IMG/VR virus record: IMGVR_UViG_3300025649_000002
Location: 64,001 to 112,782 of that record
DNA length: 48,782 nucleotides
From: a virus
Reading direction: 5' to 3' (one strand)
The position numbers were made by a program, and so were the translations under genes. Under the pieces are notes generated by a model, which saw only the letters and a list, made by a program, of their open reading frames with translations, was not told where the DNA came from and did no database searches. This document shows positions 16,110-23,303 of this stretch, piece after piece (within the stretch, counting starts at the first letter, position 1; each line of letters opens with the position of its first letter).

Positions 16110-16529
16110 TCAACACATCATTGATCCAGTAACGACACAAGGTGTTTCATCTGGAAATTTTTCTTTTAATGATCCTAAATCCTTGGTGATACTATCTGCT
16201 GAAATAATTTGAGTTTCTGCACAATCATCACCAAGACTGATCCGATTGCCAACCATAATTTTTCCTTTTGGACATCCATCTTCATCAGAATCAGTAATAC
16301 AAATACCTAATTCATTTTGAAATACCCAGAGTAAATCATCCTTTTCATCGTCGATCAATTCATCCCAATTCTTTTGAGTATGTTCTTGAGCAACTTCATT
16401 TTTTAATTTATCTTCGTATACCAAATCAATAATATTCAATACTGTATATTTTGATTCGTCCAATACAAATCCTGTCAGTATGAATGAACAACTTGAACTA
16501 TTTGATACGAAACATGTTCTAGTCTTCAT
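16110..16529 (-). CDS. SNSSS-tagged protein, 139 aa, paralogue of the 16733 protein
   Basis: GAGGAGAA precedes the ATG. The tag is MKTRTCFVSNSSSCSF. The body aligns by eye with the protein at 16733: an acidic core with DEDGCPKGKIMVGN (cf. AEECPVGSVIVGY) and a C-terminal CVVTGSMMC (cf. QIISGTVYDS). The shared Cys-Pro-x-Gly and Val-Gly motifs show true homology beyond the tag. Function unknown. Confidence 0.65.
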   Translation of the reverse strand: MKTRTCFVSNSSSCSFILTGFVLDESKYTVLNIIDLVYEDKLKNEVAQEHTQKNWDELIDDEKDDLLWVFQNELGICITDSDEDGCPKGKIMVGNRISLGDDCAETQIISADSITKDLGSLKEKFPDETPCVVTGSMMC

Positions 16530-16698
16530 TTTTTTTATTCTCCTCTACAAACTTTTTAATTTCTTCGATATGTTCGATAATCGATTCGGCCTTTTTCATA
16601 CCGAATGTCATACCTTTACCCCAACCAGTTGGTAATGATATTACAGGACTACCTTTATACTCACTACGTTTTACTTCTGTCAATGTTTCGTCTGACAT
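16519..16698 (-). CDS. Small protein, 59 aa
   Basis: CAGGAGATTAAA precedes the ATG. The product contains VISLPTGWGKGMTFGMKKAESIIEHIEEIKK, a glycine-rich segment followed by a charged helix. Its end overlaps the start of the tagged gene at 16529 by 11 nt. The compact form resembles short DNA- or membrane-associated proteins, but no family is recognised. Confidence 0.6.
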   Translation of the reverse strand: MSDETLTEVKRSEYKGSPVISLPTGWGKGMTFGMKKAESIIEHIEEIKKFVEENKKNED

Positions 16699-16732
16699 TT
16701 TAATCTCCTGTTGTAAATTTGATTAATATTTA

Positions 16733-17152
16733 TTAACTATCATATACTGTTCCGCTGATAATCTGAAGATCATTAATTGAAAAATGATTCTTTATTGGTT
16801 CCAATATTTTAATAATTTCTGCCAATTCCCGAACCATTAAATTACCTTCAGATGTTGAATATTTATATCCTACAATTACACTTCCAACAGGACATTCCTC
16901 AGCATCATCTCGAAAGATTTGAATTTCATTACAATCAATATCGACAACTTCAATAACTTTTAATTTTTCATCACCTGAACATTCAATATAATCTTTTTGA
17001 AATAATTTAATAGAAATAATATCCATCAATTCAACTCCATAAACATTTCCATACAAATCGAAAATGTTACCATCTAATTTATTCAATACAACTCCAACAA
17101 TTACAAATGATGAAGAACTACTATTTGATACAAAACCAACTCTTTGCTTCAT
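16733..17152 (-). CDS. SNSSS-tagged protein, 139 aa
   Basis: AAGGAGG precedes the ATG by 7 nt. The tag is MKQRVGFVSNSSSSSF. Body motifs AEECPVGSVIVGY and IISGTVYDS are shared with the adjacent paralogue at 16110. The central region alternates short beta strands with acidic loops (IECSGDEKLKVIEVVDIDCNEIQIF). Function unknown. Confidence 0.65.
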   Translation of the reverse strand: MKQRVGFVSNSSSSSFVIVGVVLNKLDGNIFDLYGNVYGVELMDIISIKLFQKDYIECSGDEKLKVIEVVDIDCNEIQIFRDDAEECPVGSVIVGYKYSTSEGNLMVRELAEIIKILEPIKNHFSINDLQIISGTVYDS

Positions 17153-17177
17153 GTAATGCCTCCTTATTCATATTTTA

Positions 17178-17378
17178 TTAATTAACTTTAGGTAAAGGAC
17201 AATCATCGATTATCCAAAGTAAATCTCGAGGGGTGCTTAAATGTCTTGTAGATTCATCATTATATAAAAATCTACATCTGAAATCTTCATGATATTCATT
17301 TCCTACAATATCAATTAATTCAGGACATTTAAAACACTCATCTATTATTGTTTTATAAAACAATCTTTTTTCATTCAT
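17178..17378 (-). CDS. Cysteine-cluster small protein, 66 aa
   Basis: The pattern CFKCPELIDIVGN...CRFL...DDCPLP (C-x2-C-P, Cys, then D-x-C-P-L-P at the C-terminus) is a recurring short phage zinc protein. TPRDLLWIIDDC recalls a segment of the 60-aa protein at 4784-4966. The start overlaps the upstream gene's stop (ATGA) and there is no strong ribosome site, so translation is probably coupled. Confidence 0.55.
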   Translation of the reverse strand: MNEKRLFYKTIIDECFKCPELIDIVGNEYHEDFRCRFLYNDESTRHLSTPRDLLWIIDDCPLPKVN

Positions 17379-17506
17379 CTATATTCTCGTAAATCAATTT
17401 TAGAATTGTTACGATCCTGTTTTTTTGTTTTCTTTTTGAATACCTGATTTGTTCCACTTCCAGAAACACGATCATACTCTCGTTTCTTTTTTTGTTTCTT
17501 TTTCAT
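17375..17506 (-). CDS. Very basic small protein, 43 aa
   Basis: The start at 17506 follows GGAGACG and overlaps the methyltransferase stop (ATGA); an in-frame ATG at 17560 lies within that gene. The product is almost entirely basic (MKKKQKKKREYDRVSGSG..., KKKTKKQDRNNSK), consistent with nucleic-acid binding. Function unknown. Confidence 0.55.
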   Translation of the reverse strand: MKKKQKKKREYDRVSGSGTNQVFKKKTKKQDRNNSKIDLREYR

Positions 17507-18168
17507 CAATCGTCTCCACGTTTTGAAACTACGATTAACATATAATCTCTTCCATCCCATTTAACAGATTCATGAATTGCAGTGATACTAAGATTTCCTT
17601 CTGTTTCAATATAATACTCTGCAGTCTTTGGAGTCCATACAGATCCATGAGGATCACATCGAGTATTACAAAACTCTGTATTCAATAACAACGCTTCATA
17701 TGCAGTAAGCGTTGCTTTACCATTAAGATCAAAATTCAATAATTTATTTGCAAGTATTTCATGATTAGGAACTAAAATGAACATCCTTCCATTCTTTTCC
17801 AATACACTTCGACTCATTGAAAGTAATTGACCAACCTCTCCCGCATCATAAAACATATGTTCTGCAATACGACTCATAAAAATCGTATCAAATTTATATT
17901 TATAAGTTCCAAGAAAATCAAAAATACTTCCACCCACATTGTATATTTTTGTTTCTTCTCCATCATAAGAATTTTGATTCTCTTCAATTTCTACAATATA
18001 ACTATTTAACAATCTTTCACATCCATAACTCTGATCTACATTTACAAGAAAAGATTTTGATGCCATGAGTGTAAGATCTTCACTAATTTTTCCTGCTCCA
18101 AGATTCAAAATAGTGTTACCTTCTTTTATTGCAGATACAACATCTAACGCCTTATCTAACTTTCCCAC
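17506..18168 (-). CDS. SAM-dependent methyltransferase (class I)
   Basis: The start is GTG 18168, with AGGAGA 6 nt upstream; an ATG-led extension to 18240 would overlap the previous gene. The 220-aa product has motif I ILNLGAG (about residues 20-26), an NVDQS acidic end of strand 2, and FDTIFMSRIAEHMF in the post-III position, followed by LEKNGRMFILVPNH. This is a Rossmann methyltransferase of the type 11/23 kind. The substrate is not evident: small molecule, protein or sugar are all possible. There is no DPPY or Cys-type DNA methyltransferase motif. Confidence 0.75.
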   Translation of the reverse strand: MGKLDKALDVVSAIKEGNTILNLGAGKISEDLTLMASKSFLVNVDQSYGCERLLNSYIVEIEENQNSYDGEETKIYNVGGSIFDFLGTYKYKFDTIFMSRIAEHMFYDAGEVGQLLSMSRSVLEKNGRMFILVPNHEILANKLLNFDLNGKATLTAYEALLLNTEFCNTRCDPHGSVWTPKTAEYYIETEGNLSITAIHESVKWDGRDYMLIVVSKRGDD

Positions 18169-18178
18169 TGTCTTTCTC

Positions 18179-19246
18179 CTATTTCTTAAGTTGATGTAAA
18201 ATGTATTGTTCATTCCATAAATCTTGATGTTCCATTGCATAGTGCTTCAATAATATAAACATTTCATCTCGGGGTCTAAAGTATTTCTTTTTATACCATA
18301 ATCTAAATTTATCACTCAATGTCAAGAATAATAAATCTTTAATCTGAATAAAATGTTTAAATCTCAATACTTCTTGTTTCGTTATTAATGATCTCATATC
18401 TCCTTTACATATTTTAATTTTACGGGATAATGGAATCAATGATTCATCATACCATAATGTAAAATGTTCTGGAAATTTTATTATGAGAAATTCAGAATAG
18501 TTTTTATAATCAAATGTTTTTTTATCAAACCAATCTATGAAATGATCTGGGAGATAATAACAGAATGATTGTGTACAGCAATATATTTCATCATCTGGAA
18601 TTATACTTTTATCAAACCAATCCTCAAAATTTTCGGATGCATAATGTGATAAATCTTGAATATAATCTCCAACCGGTACAATATCTTTATCGAACCATGT
18701 ATTGAATTGTTTATTACAAAACATAGTCAATGAACAAACACATTCTTTTCTAGCGATTGTTTGTTCTCTCTCGCCCCATTTATCCCAAAACATTTTAAAA
18801 TGTCTTTGACCAAATGAATCTATCATTGATTCAATTGATTCTTCTGTCCATACAATAAAATTCCAATTTAATATAACTTCTTCAAATGTATTATTAGAAA
18901 TAAACAGGTTAGATGATACTTTCCAATTGAATGTTTCTATATCAAACCAATATTCTTTATATTTCTTACCTACTGAAAATAGTTTGCTATACAAATCATC
19001 ATGATCTTTTGCAATTATTTTTTTAAAATCATCATCCCACCATAGATCAAATTCACTCATATACTTTTGAAAAAATATTTGTATAGATCTTTCAACAAAA
19101 CCACTTTGATTTCTAATACTATAAAATGGGGTCTTCATTCTCATCGCAATCGATTTTCGAAGTGATCTCAATCGTGGAATATCAATCTTATCAATTTTAA
19201 AATCCTGATGTTCTTGAAAGAATTTAATAGTTCCTGGTACTGCCAT
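18179..19246 (-). CDS. Tryptophan-repeat protein (W-F-D-K repeats), 355 aa
   Basis: The product consists of about ten loose repeats of 30-40 residues with a core F-x2-W-F-D-K-x-I/F, for example FNTWFDKDIV, FEDWFDKSII, FIDWFDKKTF, FTLWYDESLI and FRLWYKKKYF. The pattern suggests a solenoid. A shorter relative with W-L-P-x repeats lies at 39773-40759. The ATG overlaps the stop of the PLD gene (TAATG). Protein-protein interaction is likely; function unknown. Confidence 0.6.
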   Translation of the reverse strand: MAVPGTIKFFQEHQDFKIDKIDIPRLRSLRKSIAMRMKTPFYSIRNQSGFVERSIQIFFQKYMSEFDLWWDDDFKKIIAKDHDDLYSKLFSVGKKYKEYWFDIETFNWKVSSNLFISNNTFEEVILNWNFIVWTEESIESMIDSFGQRHFKMFWDKWGEREQTIARKECVCSLTMFCNKQFNTWFDKDIVPVGDYIQDLSHYASENFEDWFDKSIIPDDEIYCCTQSFCYYLPDHFIDWFDKKTFDYKNYSEFLIIKFPEHFTLWYDESLIPLSRKIKICKGDMRSLITKQEVLRFKHFIQIKDLLFLTLSDKFRLWYKKKYFRPRDEMFILLKHYAMEHQDLWNEQYILHQLKK

Positions 19247-19857
19247 TATACAGATCCTCCGTATGGTTTACTATATTTTTCATTAAAGTCCTTCATGTAA
19301 ATTGATTTGGGATTTTGTTCCTCTCTCTTGATATATAGTTCTGAGGATATTAAATATTCAGATTCTTCCATTTCATATATTATATCCCAAATTTTATTTA
19401 CTTCTTTTACATCTGTAAATCTGATATACATATCGACACATAATTCAGAACCTAATGTTGGATTACCAGTATTCACCCATGCAATCTTATTGTCAATAAC
19501 AATAGTTTTCATATGCAATCGTTTGAATATTATTTTCTCAGGATCAGATGGATCCTTAACGTTATTTTTAAAGGCGTAAATTTTAAATCTAGATCCTGGA
19601 GCTTTTTTATATCGAAGAATCATTTCCTGTACACTTGCATGTTTAGATTTTCCGTTAAGTCCTTTTTCTAAATCTGGTTCATTAAAAAATACAATCTTTT
19701 CTTTTGCAAATGATTTTCGAAATGCGATTGCATAATCATTTTTTGTAAACCATCCTGCTGCAATTGCCAATTTATCTTTTGCACCAATTATGTCCTTAAC
19801 AATCATACCATAATCAAATATTTTAATTCCTGGAATATTATAGAATATCTCTGCCAT
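19246..19857 (-). CDS. Phospholipase D-like (single HKD) protein
   Basis: The 203-aa product has one PLD motif, H115-M-K117-T-I-V-I-D122, followed by a TGNPTLGSELCVD segment in the usual G-S-x-N position. Single-HKD proteins of this size act as dimers and are often nucleases (Nuc type) or phosphodiesterases. The N-terminal part has KDKLAIAAGWF, typical of the first strand of PLD folds. AAGGAGATAAA precedes the ATG. Nuclease activity is likely but not certain. Confidence 0.7.
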   Translation of the reverse strand: MAEIFYNIPGIKIFDYGMIVKDIIGAKDKLAIAAGWFTKNDYAIAFRKSFAKEKIVFFNEPDLEKGLNGKSKHASVQEMILRYKKAPGSRFKIYAFKNNVKDPSDPEKIIFKRLHMKTIVIDNKIAWVNTGNPTLGSELCVDMYIRFTDVKEVNKIWDIIYEMEESEYLISSELYIKREEQNPKSIYMKDFNEKYSKPYGGSV

Positions 19858-19866
19858 TTTATCTCC

Positions 19867-20577
19867 TTAATAAAAATATAAAAATAATACCTCTATGAAT
19901 GGTCTGAAATATACATCATAATATTTCTCGACCTCTATACTTTTCATTGATACGTTAGTTCCTGATTTCATCTCTAATAATCCACGCTTACGGTGCATTA
20001 ACAATCTCTTTTTATTATGTTCTATTAAATAGAAATTAGGATCTTTATTTTCGAATACAAGTTTTCGTATTCCATTCAATTGTTTAAATAGTGATTTTTT
20101 ATTATGAAAATTCAAATCTCTGAATTTCATATACACTTTATCCAATTCAGGATATCTATTTGCAACTCCTTTTACAATGATTTCATCATCAGTTGCTGCC
20201 ATATATTTTGAACGGTCTGGAGTTATAATCATAAAATTATAATGTGCTCTCAGATCCATAGTCATCATACTTGTATTGTTCTTCAATAATTTTTTCAAAA
20301 TACAACCATCTCGTTGTATTAGAACTATATCATCAAGATCAACATTATTGTCTGTCAAATAAAAACTCACAGTTGCTTCTGCTGATTTGTTCATGAAGTC
20401 TGCAAGTCCTGGATTTCCAATTTGTTCCTTACCAATCGCAATGTTTCTTTCCGTTTTATTCTCCCGATCTACATCAGGTAACTTATAATGTACCGAATCA
20501 GCGATTTGTGCATAACAACTTTTAATATCATAAAAATATAAATCTTTTAAAAATAATTCTTCTGTTTGTATTTTCAT
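19867..20577 (-). CDS. Possible PolB-like palm fragment, 236 aa
   Basis: The product shows segments that resemble family B DNA polymerase motifs in the right order: FYDIKSCYAQIADSV (cf. motif A, D-x2-S-L-Y-P-S), an IGNPGL stretch where N-S-x-Y-G would be, VLIQRDGCIL (cf. motif C, Y-x-D-T-D-S) and DRSKYMAATDDEIIVKGV (cf. the K-K-Y...KGV segment after motif C). There is no exonuclease domain and the fingers are minimal. If related, key acidic residues are partly replaced (QRDG for DTDS), so it may be inactive or a regulator. The match is by eye and could be chance. Confidence 0.35.
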   Translation of the reverse strand: MKIQTEELFLKDLYFYDIKSCYAQIADSVHYKLPDVDRENKTERNIAIGKEQIGNPGLADFMNKSAEATVSFYLTDNNVDLDDIVLIQRDGCILKKLLKNNTSMMTMDLRAHYNFMIITPDRSKYMAATDDEIIVKGVANRYPELDKVYMKFRDLNFHNKKSLFKQLNGIRKLVFENKDPNFYLIEHNKKRLLMHRKRGLLEMKSGTNVSMKSIEVEKYYDVYFRPFIEVLFLYFY

Positions 20578-20945
20578 AGACTAGCTCCAAACCATTCAAA
20601 TAATGTTTCCCATTCATCTTTATCTTTAATATTAAATTCCCCAAGATCCCAATCATTCAATAACTTAAATATAATTTTAAACTCAATAATTTCATTTTCT
20701 GTTAATTCTTTAATTATAAGGTTTTCATTGTTTTCTGGTTTATCAATTTCAATCATACATCTACCCCAAGTATCGGGATCATCTGCTTCTGAACATCTAT
20801 CAAAATCTTCACAAACGCACATCCATGATTTATTCTTTTCAGAATATCCTTCTACATAGATAGGCCGAGGTGGTATATATGATTCAGTTCCTTTTTCTGC
20901 TGCTGCACAATCGAATAAATAAAATGTATGTGGTCTAAGGTTCAT
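20574..20945 (-). CDS. Hypothetical protein, 123 aa
   Basis: The product has a YIPPRPIYVEGYSEKNKSWM strand region, Cys residues (CVCEDFDRC) and an acidic helical C-terminus (LLNDWDLGEFNIKDKDEW). It overlaps both neighbours by 4 nt, a chain of ATGA couplings. Family not recognised. Confidence 0.55.
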   Translation of the reverse strand: MNLRPHTFYLFDCAAAEKGTESYIPPRPIYVEGYSEKNKSWMCVCEDFDRCSEADDPDTWGRCMIEIDKPENNENLIIKELTENEIIEFKIIFKLLNDWDLGEFNIKDKDEWETLFEWFGASL

Positions 20946-21184
20946 AATCCATGCTCCAATTTAAAAAGTATCCATTCTACATCATCGTTTATTTTAGTTG
21001 CATTATGGAAATCCTTTGAGTATACACGACATCCTGGATATTTGAGTCTAAGACATTTTTCATTAAAACATTTTATATTATATTCTACTCCATTTTTAAA
21101 ATTAGTAATTATCTGTATACCTGTTTGTGCATTAACTTCTTCACAATTATATTTATAATATGCGCCTATTTCAAATCCTTTCAT
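20942..21184 (-). CDS. WKLK-tail family small protein, 80 aa
   Basis: The product starts as a small beta barrel (IGAYYKYNCEEV, IQIITNFKNGVEYNIKCF) and ends VEWILFKLEHGL, the tail shared by a set of small proteins in the window (21181, 36348, 38707, 42631). Overlaps by 4 nt with both neighbours. Function unknown. Confidence 0.55.
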   Translation of the reverse strand: MKGFEIGAYYKYNCEEVNAQTGIQIITNFKNGVEYNIKCFNEKCLRLKYPGCRVYSKDFHNATKINDDVEWILFKLEHGL

Positions 21185-21459
21185 AATTCATGCTCCAATT
21201 TGAACATTATCATATCTATATCTGAAACAGATTTCATATGTTTCATAACTTGTAAGACACTACGTTTTTTCCATACCCATTCCTTTCTTGTACGACTATA
21301 AAAGAATGTTTTAAATCGTGGAATTTTCACCCCCCCATAATCTCTATATATAACTTCAAATACAATTGATTGAAGATATAAATAATTGTTTGAATTATTT
21401 TTGCTCCAAATGCCAGATTTTCGTTTTACAACCTTTCCTATCCAATCATCATGTTTCAT
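21181..21459 (-). CDS. WKLK-tail family small protein, 92 aa
   Basis: The product opens MKHDDWIGKVVKRKSG, a KOW/SH3-like first strand (IGKVV...), and ends IDMIMFKLEHEL, like the adjacent 80-aa protein. The upstream position holds a decayed copy whose last codons read IEDTIIFKLRYDL. Function unknown. Confidence 0.55.
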   Translation of the reverse strand: MKHDDWIGKVVKRKSGIWSKNNSNNYLYLQSIVFEVIYRDYGGVKIPRFKTFFYSRTRKEWVWKKRSVLQVMKHMKSVSDIDMIMFKLEHEL

Positions 21460-21519
21460 AAATCATACCTCAATTTAAATATGATAGTATCCTCTATTGA
21501 TAATTCAAAGTGATTTCAT
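21456..21519 (-). pseudogene. Decayed WKLK-tail gene remnant
   Basis: A good ribosome site (AAAGGAGATAT) and ATG AAA at 21519 lead in frame to a stop after four codons. In the +1 frame the rest of the stretch reads NHFELSIEDTIIFKLRYDL and then TGA overlapping the next ATG. The tail, the ATGA coupling and the ribosome site are those of the neighbouring family genes, so a body deletion with frame loss is the simplest reading. Confidence 0.55.
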
Positions 21520-21530
21520 ATATCTCCTTT

Positions 21531-21563
21531 AAAAATAGGGGACAGACACTTTGTCCATCCCCC
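21531..21563 (-). terminator. Rho-independent terminator after the 304-aa gene
   Basis: On the - strand an 11-bp stem (two G-T wobbles, arms 21538-21548 and 21552-21562) with a 3-nt loop is followed by TATTTTT. It lies 15 nt after the stop of the 304-aa gene. Confidence 0.8.
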
Positions 21564-21577
21564 ATTTTGGTCACATA

Positions 21578-22492
21578 TTAACGTTTGGTATGCATAAGAA
21601 TCAGATCGAGTTTAATCTGATACTCAACATCCGTACATGTTGGACGGAATGTATTGACCTCAGGAATGATCTCTGCGATCGTTGCTTTGTCTTTACAGTT
21701 CTTGTTGAACAGAGTTACTGCCTGTTTCTTCAGAAGAAGTTTCAGGTCATCAGTATCAACATATTTTTCCTCTGCTACAACTTCAGTAACTGGTGTTGCG
21801 GAACCCTTTTTAGTAATAGTACGCATTACAATAGGATGCCCAGATGCATCAAGATCGAACATGACACAATTAGATTTCCTTGTGTAAATACGCTGGTTTG
21901 CTGTAACGATTGCAAGACCAGAATTGTAAACATGAATAGAAACTGCTGCCTCAGGTTTCAGGAGCTGCAGTTTATCAGGTGTATCAATTTTGATGAGTGA
22001 AGCATCTTTTTCCTCATTGGTAACATACATCAGGTACTTGCCAGCAGGAACTGTAGAAATACTCAGATTGATAAGTTTTGCATTAACAACATTGTCCTTG
22101 TTATCAGCGATAAATGAATGCAGATCAACCATGCCCGGAATAACAACAACTTCCTTTTTGACCTTTGGAGTTGCAGCGGCTTTTATGGTTTTACCATCAT
22201 CATCCTCTTCAGGAATAGCGGATCCTGAACCCTTGTCAGTCTCTGATGCTGCTGTTTCAACGGCATCGGTGTTAGTATCAACTACAGGAATTACTGGTGC
22301 CTCAGTGGCTTCTACTGTTGTGTCTGCTACTACTTCTGGATTGTTTTCCATATTATTTACCTCCTCAGTACTGGTTGCGATTGCGGCCATTACATCTTTA
22401 GGTGTTTCCATAGATCCACTTCCGTGAGTATCATTTTCGTAATCACCAATAAGATCAGACAGTTTCAAAGTTTCTTTATTTTCAGTGGTCAT
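21578..22492 (-). CDS. Acidic, low-complexity N-terminus protein, 304 aa
   Basis: The first 110 residues are acidic and rich in Thr, Val, Ala and Glu (e.g. VVADTTVEATEAPVIPVVDTNTD), an intrinsically disordered pattern. The C-terminal 190 residues form a mixed globular domain (IPGMVDLHSFIADNKDN, GKYLMYVTNEEKDASLIKID, LAIVTANQRIYTRKSNC). Codon choice is more GC-rich than its neighbours and it has its own candidate promoter and terminator, so it is probably abundant. No family recognised. Confidence 0.65.
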   Translation of the reverse strand: MTTENKETLKLSDLIGDYENDTHGSGSMETPKDVMAAIATSTEEVNNMENNPEVVADTTVEATEAPVIPVVDTNTDAVETAASETDKGSGSAIPEEDDDGKTIKAAATPKVKKEVVVIPGMVDLHSFIADNKDNVVNAKLINLSISTVPAGKYLMYVTNEEKDASLIKIDTPDKLQLLKPEAAVSIHVYNSGLAIVTANQRIYTRKSNCVMFDLDASGHPIVMRTITKKGSATPVTEVVAEEKYVDTDDLKLLLKKQAVTLFNKNCKDKATIAEIIPEVNTFRPTCTDVEYQIKLDLILMHTKR

Positions 22493-22496
22493 AGTG

Positions 22497-22545
22497 CTCT
22501 CCTTTTACGTACGTAAATTATAATTTATGTATCTCCTGTTGTGCA
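22497..22545 (-). promoter_or_regulatory. Candidate promoter/operator upstream of the 304-aa gene
   Basis: On the - strand a TATAAT box overlaps the folE stop codon, with TGCACA 17 nt upstream (4 of 6 matches to TTGACA). Just downstream is a perfect 14-bp palindrome TTTACGTACGTAAA, and AAATTATAATTT is itself palindromic. The palindrome may be an operator. The call rests on sequence alone. Confidence 0.35.
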
Positions 22546-23303
22546 TGTGAAATATGCTGATAAAACTCATTTCTAAAATCTTCAGGTGTTCTGAACCCAG
22601 TAGGTCCAGTCTCAAAACGACCACTATAGTCAACCATGACAGCACAGGAACCAGGTTGTTTGATTCCTCTTGCAGTCATACAACCATGTTGACCTGTAGC
22701 ACGAACAATAACGCCTACCGCATCAAGTCCTTTTTGATAAATATCTACCAAATCCTTGACCAATGTTTCATGTAAAATCGGTTGCGCTCCATACAATATA
22801 GCAACTCTCGAAAGTTTTGATAACCCGACAACTTTTGATTTCGGGTAGTATCCAATATCAATCGAGTATACTACATTTTCAAAATGATGAGGGCATAATG
22901 AATACACCCTCACTCCCGGCACTACAATAATTTTCTTGTAGTCTGACGGAAATCCAATCTTTAAAATATCACTACACTTCTTTACAGAATTTATTCCTCT
23001 GCATTTTTCAATATAACTTCTCGCAATTCTTTCAGGTGTTCCTTTGAAATTTTCATCATTTTGCCATTCCAATCCAAATTCTTCTTCAAGTCCTTCAAAG
23101 AGGCTTGTCATACCATCTTTGATTTTCTCATTCCCGACAAATTGTGTTTCTGAATATTGAAGTTCATCAGAATATATATTCTGACAACATTCACACAATT
23201 GGTCCATGAAATCCAATTTTTCCATATCTACATATGAATCAACTGTTTCAATTTGAAATACCACACCACATCGTTTGCAATTCGCATCATGTTTAAAACC
23301 CAT
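22518..23303 (-). CDS. folE: GTP cyclohydrolase I, with N-terminal zinc extension
   Basis: The start is ATG 23303, with GAGGAGG 7 nt upstream and TGATG overlap with the rpoB stop. The 261-aa product has FolE motifs GTPERIARSY, SLCPHHF (zinc Cys137 and His140), VVGLSKLSRV and QHGCMTARGI (zinc Cys208). FolE converts GTP to 7,8-dihydroneopterin triphosphate, the first step of folate and of preQ0. The first 55 residues are extra: C9-x2-C12 and C37, C39, C40 form a separate Cys site not found in standard FolE (190-220 aa). With Gat-QueC and QueD in the window, the preQ0 role is the likelier one. Confidence 0.9.
   Translation of the reverse strand: MGFKHDANCKRCGVVFQIETVDSYVDMEKLDFMDQLCECCQNIYSDELQYSETQFVGNEKIKDGMTSLFEGLEEEFGLEWQNDENFKGTPERIARSYIEKCRGINSVKKCSDILKIGFPSDYKKIIVVPGVRVYSLCPHHFENVVYSIDIGYYPKSKVVGLSKLSRVAILYGAQPILHETLVKDLVDIYQKGLDAVGVIVRATGQHGCMTARGIKQPGSCAVMVDYSGRFETGPTGFRTPEDFRNEFYQHISHAQQEIHKL

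Noticed and set aside
21990-22427. + strand reading frame of 145 codons rich in Ala, Ser and Thr
   Set aside because: Antisense to the 304-aa acidic gene, with a composition mirroring its low-complexity region; no ribosome site.
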